Shown in pieces: positions 6,111-7,241 of a stretch of 7,241 nt of DNA. The notes under the pieces are model-generated. The model saw nothing but the letters and a program-made list of their open reading frames with translations, ran no database searches and was not told where the DNA came from. The DNA is taken from assembly GCA_964617105.1 (NCBI GenBank), contig CAZTWC010000189.1, positions 1 through 7,241 of the forward strand. Direction: 5' to 3'. Position 1 is the first letter of the stretch. Each line of letters starts with the position of its first letter. A program made the translations under genes and the position numbers. The stretch is from CAZTWC01 sp964617105 [NCBI: uncultured Myxococcia bacterium] (lineage in GTDB: Bacteria; CAZTWC01).

Positions 6111-7241
6111 TGAAAAAAAACAAAACCAAATATATTTTCATAACCGGAGGGGTGCTATCATCTCTGGGTAAGGGTATTGCCGCCGCTTCCATTGGGGCTT
6201 TGATGGAAAACCGGGGGTTGAAGATATCTTTGCTCAAGATGGATCCCTATATAAATGTTGATCCGGGAACCATGAATCCCTTCCAACATGGAGAGGTTTT
6301 TGTCACTGACGATGGGGTGGAAACCGATTTGGACCTGGGGCATTATGAGCGTTTTACCTCATGCCGGCTAGGGACTAAGAATAATTTTACCACTGGTCAG
6401 GTTTATCTTTCGGTGATCAACCAGGAGAGAGAGGGGGAATTACTAGGACAAACCATCCAGGTGATCCCCCACATAACTAACGAGATCAAAGAAAATATTC
6501 GTCAGGCTGCCGATGGTGTAGATATTCTAATTGGTGAAGTCGGCGGTACGGTAGGCGATATTGAAGGGATGCCTTTTTTTGAGGCTATCCGTCAATTTAA
6601 AGTTGAAGAGGGACCTGAAAATGTGATTTTTATCCATCTTTCTTTGATCCCCTATCTGCCTACCTCAGGTGAACTTAAAACCAAACCCACCCAACATTCG
6701 GTAAAAAATCTGCGGGAGATTGGTATTCAGCCCGATATTCTTCTCTGCCGGGCGGATCGCGATCTAAGCCATGAGATCAAGGAAAAGCTGGCTTTGTTTT
6801 GCAATCTGCAGCCTTCTGCCATAATTACCGCTAGAGATGTGAAGTATATTTACGAAATTCCTCTGTTGTATCAGCGGGAAGGGTTGGATGATAAGATATG
6901 CGAAAAGCTAAATATTTGGTCCAGGGCGGCCGATTTAATAAAATGGCACCAGTTATTTGAAAAACTGAGCTGTCCCAAATTTGAAGTGGACATTGGCATA
7001 ATCGGAAAATATGTCCAGTTGACCGAATCCTACAAAAGCCTGAACGAGGCGCTTCTTCACGGTGGAATTGCCAACAATGCCAAGGTCAATCTTCACTTTA
7101 TCGATTCTACTCAAATCGAGGAGAAGGGGTCCGAGGTGATGCTGAAAAACCTGGATGGAATTTTGGTTCCAGGAGGCTTTGGTTCCCGCGGCATCGAAGG
7201 GAAAATATTAGCGGTTCAATTTGCCAGGGAAAATAAGGTGC
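6110..7241 (+). CDS. pyrG: CTP synthase, N-terminal part (3' end outside window)
   Basis: CTP synthase makes CTP from UTP, ATP and glutamine. The frame is open from the ATG at 6110 to the right edge (377 of about 540 residues). The synthetase domain (1 to ~265) has the P-loop [10 protein letters not shown] (13-22, Lys21), the metal ligands Asp75 (in [12 protein letters not shown]) and Glu143 (in [11 protein letters not shown]), and the UTP segment [10 protein letters not shown]. The class I glutamine amidotransferase domain begins at about 290 and reaches the oxyanion loop PGGFGSRG. The catalytic Cys, His and Glu lie beyond the window. The ATG shares its A with the etfA stop (TGATG) and has only a poor ribosome site (AGCAGGG, too close), so translation is probably coupled to etfA. 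Unusual: the normally conserved 'KERRGDYLG' loop reads QEREGELLG (105-113), so the equivalent of E. coli Arg105 is Glu108. Confidence 0.97.
   Translation, partial: MKKNKTKYIFITGGVLSSLGKGIAAASIGALMENRGLKISLLKMDPYINVDPGTMNPFQHGEVFVTDDGVETDLDLGHYERFTSCRLGTKNNFTTGQVYLSVINQEREGELLGQTIQVIPHITNEIKENIRQAADGVDILIGEVGGTVGDIEGMPFFEAIRQFKVEEGPENVIFIHLSLIPYLPTSGELKTKPTQHSVKNLREIGIQPDILLCRADRDLSHEIKEKLALFCNLQPSAIITARDVKYIYEIPLLYQREGLDDKICEKLNIWSRAADLIKWHQLFEKLSCPKFEVDIGIIGKYVQLTESYKSLNEALLHGGIANNAKVNLHFIDSTQIEEKGSEVMLKNLDGILVPGGFGSRGIEGKILAVQFARENKV

Overview
The window (about 46% G+C by eye) is an ordinary, densely coded bacterial chromosome segment with no mobile element, RNA gene or CRISPR array that I can see. 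The UvrA C-terminus carries an 'ARELSKR-like ... TTGLHF' signature closer to proteobacterial than Bacillus-type UvrA. Together with a fatty-acid-type TetR regulator placed before etfBA, this suggests a rod-shaped, probably Gram-negative organism that oxidises fatty acids or acyl-CoA. My best guess is Desulfobacterota (former Deltaproteobacteria), but the lineage is an inference from memory of family sequences.

Layout. Left edge to 1201 (+): the last ~400 codons of uvrA (excision repair). Convergent with it and only 8 bp away is a minus-strand pair. The first gene (2351-3484) encodes a receiver domain fused to a histidine-kinase-like module whose key residues are degenerate. 49 bp downstream of it lies rodA (1210-2301), a SEDS peptidoglycan polymerase. 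A 182-bp divergent intergenic region (3485-3666) separates this pair from a plus-strand cluster: a TetR/FadR-like regulator (3667-4260), etfB (4323-5075), etfA (5145-6110) and pyrG (from 6110, running off the right edge).

How the genes work together. The strongest regulatory observation is an 18-bp inverted repeat, TGAATGA-N4-TCATTCA, over the -10/start region of the regulator's promoter. It agrees at every defined position but one with the operator known for Bacillus subtilis FadR (TetR family), and the protein itself resembles that FadR. The simplest model is an autoregulated fadR-etfBA operon, induced when acyl-CoAs accumulate, supplying the electron-transfer flavoprotein that takes electrons from acyl-CoA dehydrogenases. 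The CTP synthase gene pyrG is joined to etfA by a TGATG stop/start overlap, so a nucleotide biosynthesis gene appears to be translationally coupled to the ETF genes.

No clearly novel system is visible. The item most worth following is the receiver/pseudo-kinase upstream of rodA. It lacks the phospho-accepting histidine and the G1-box aspartate, and its receiver has two altered active-site positions.
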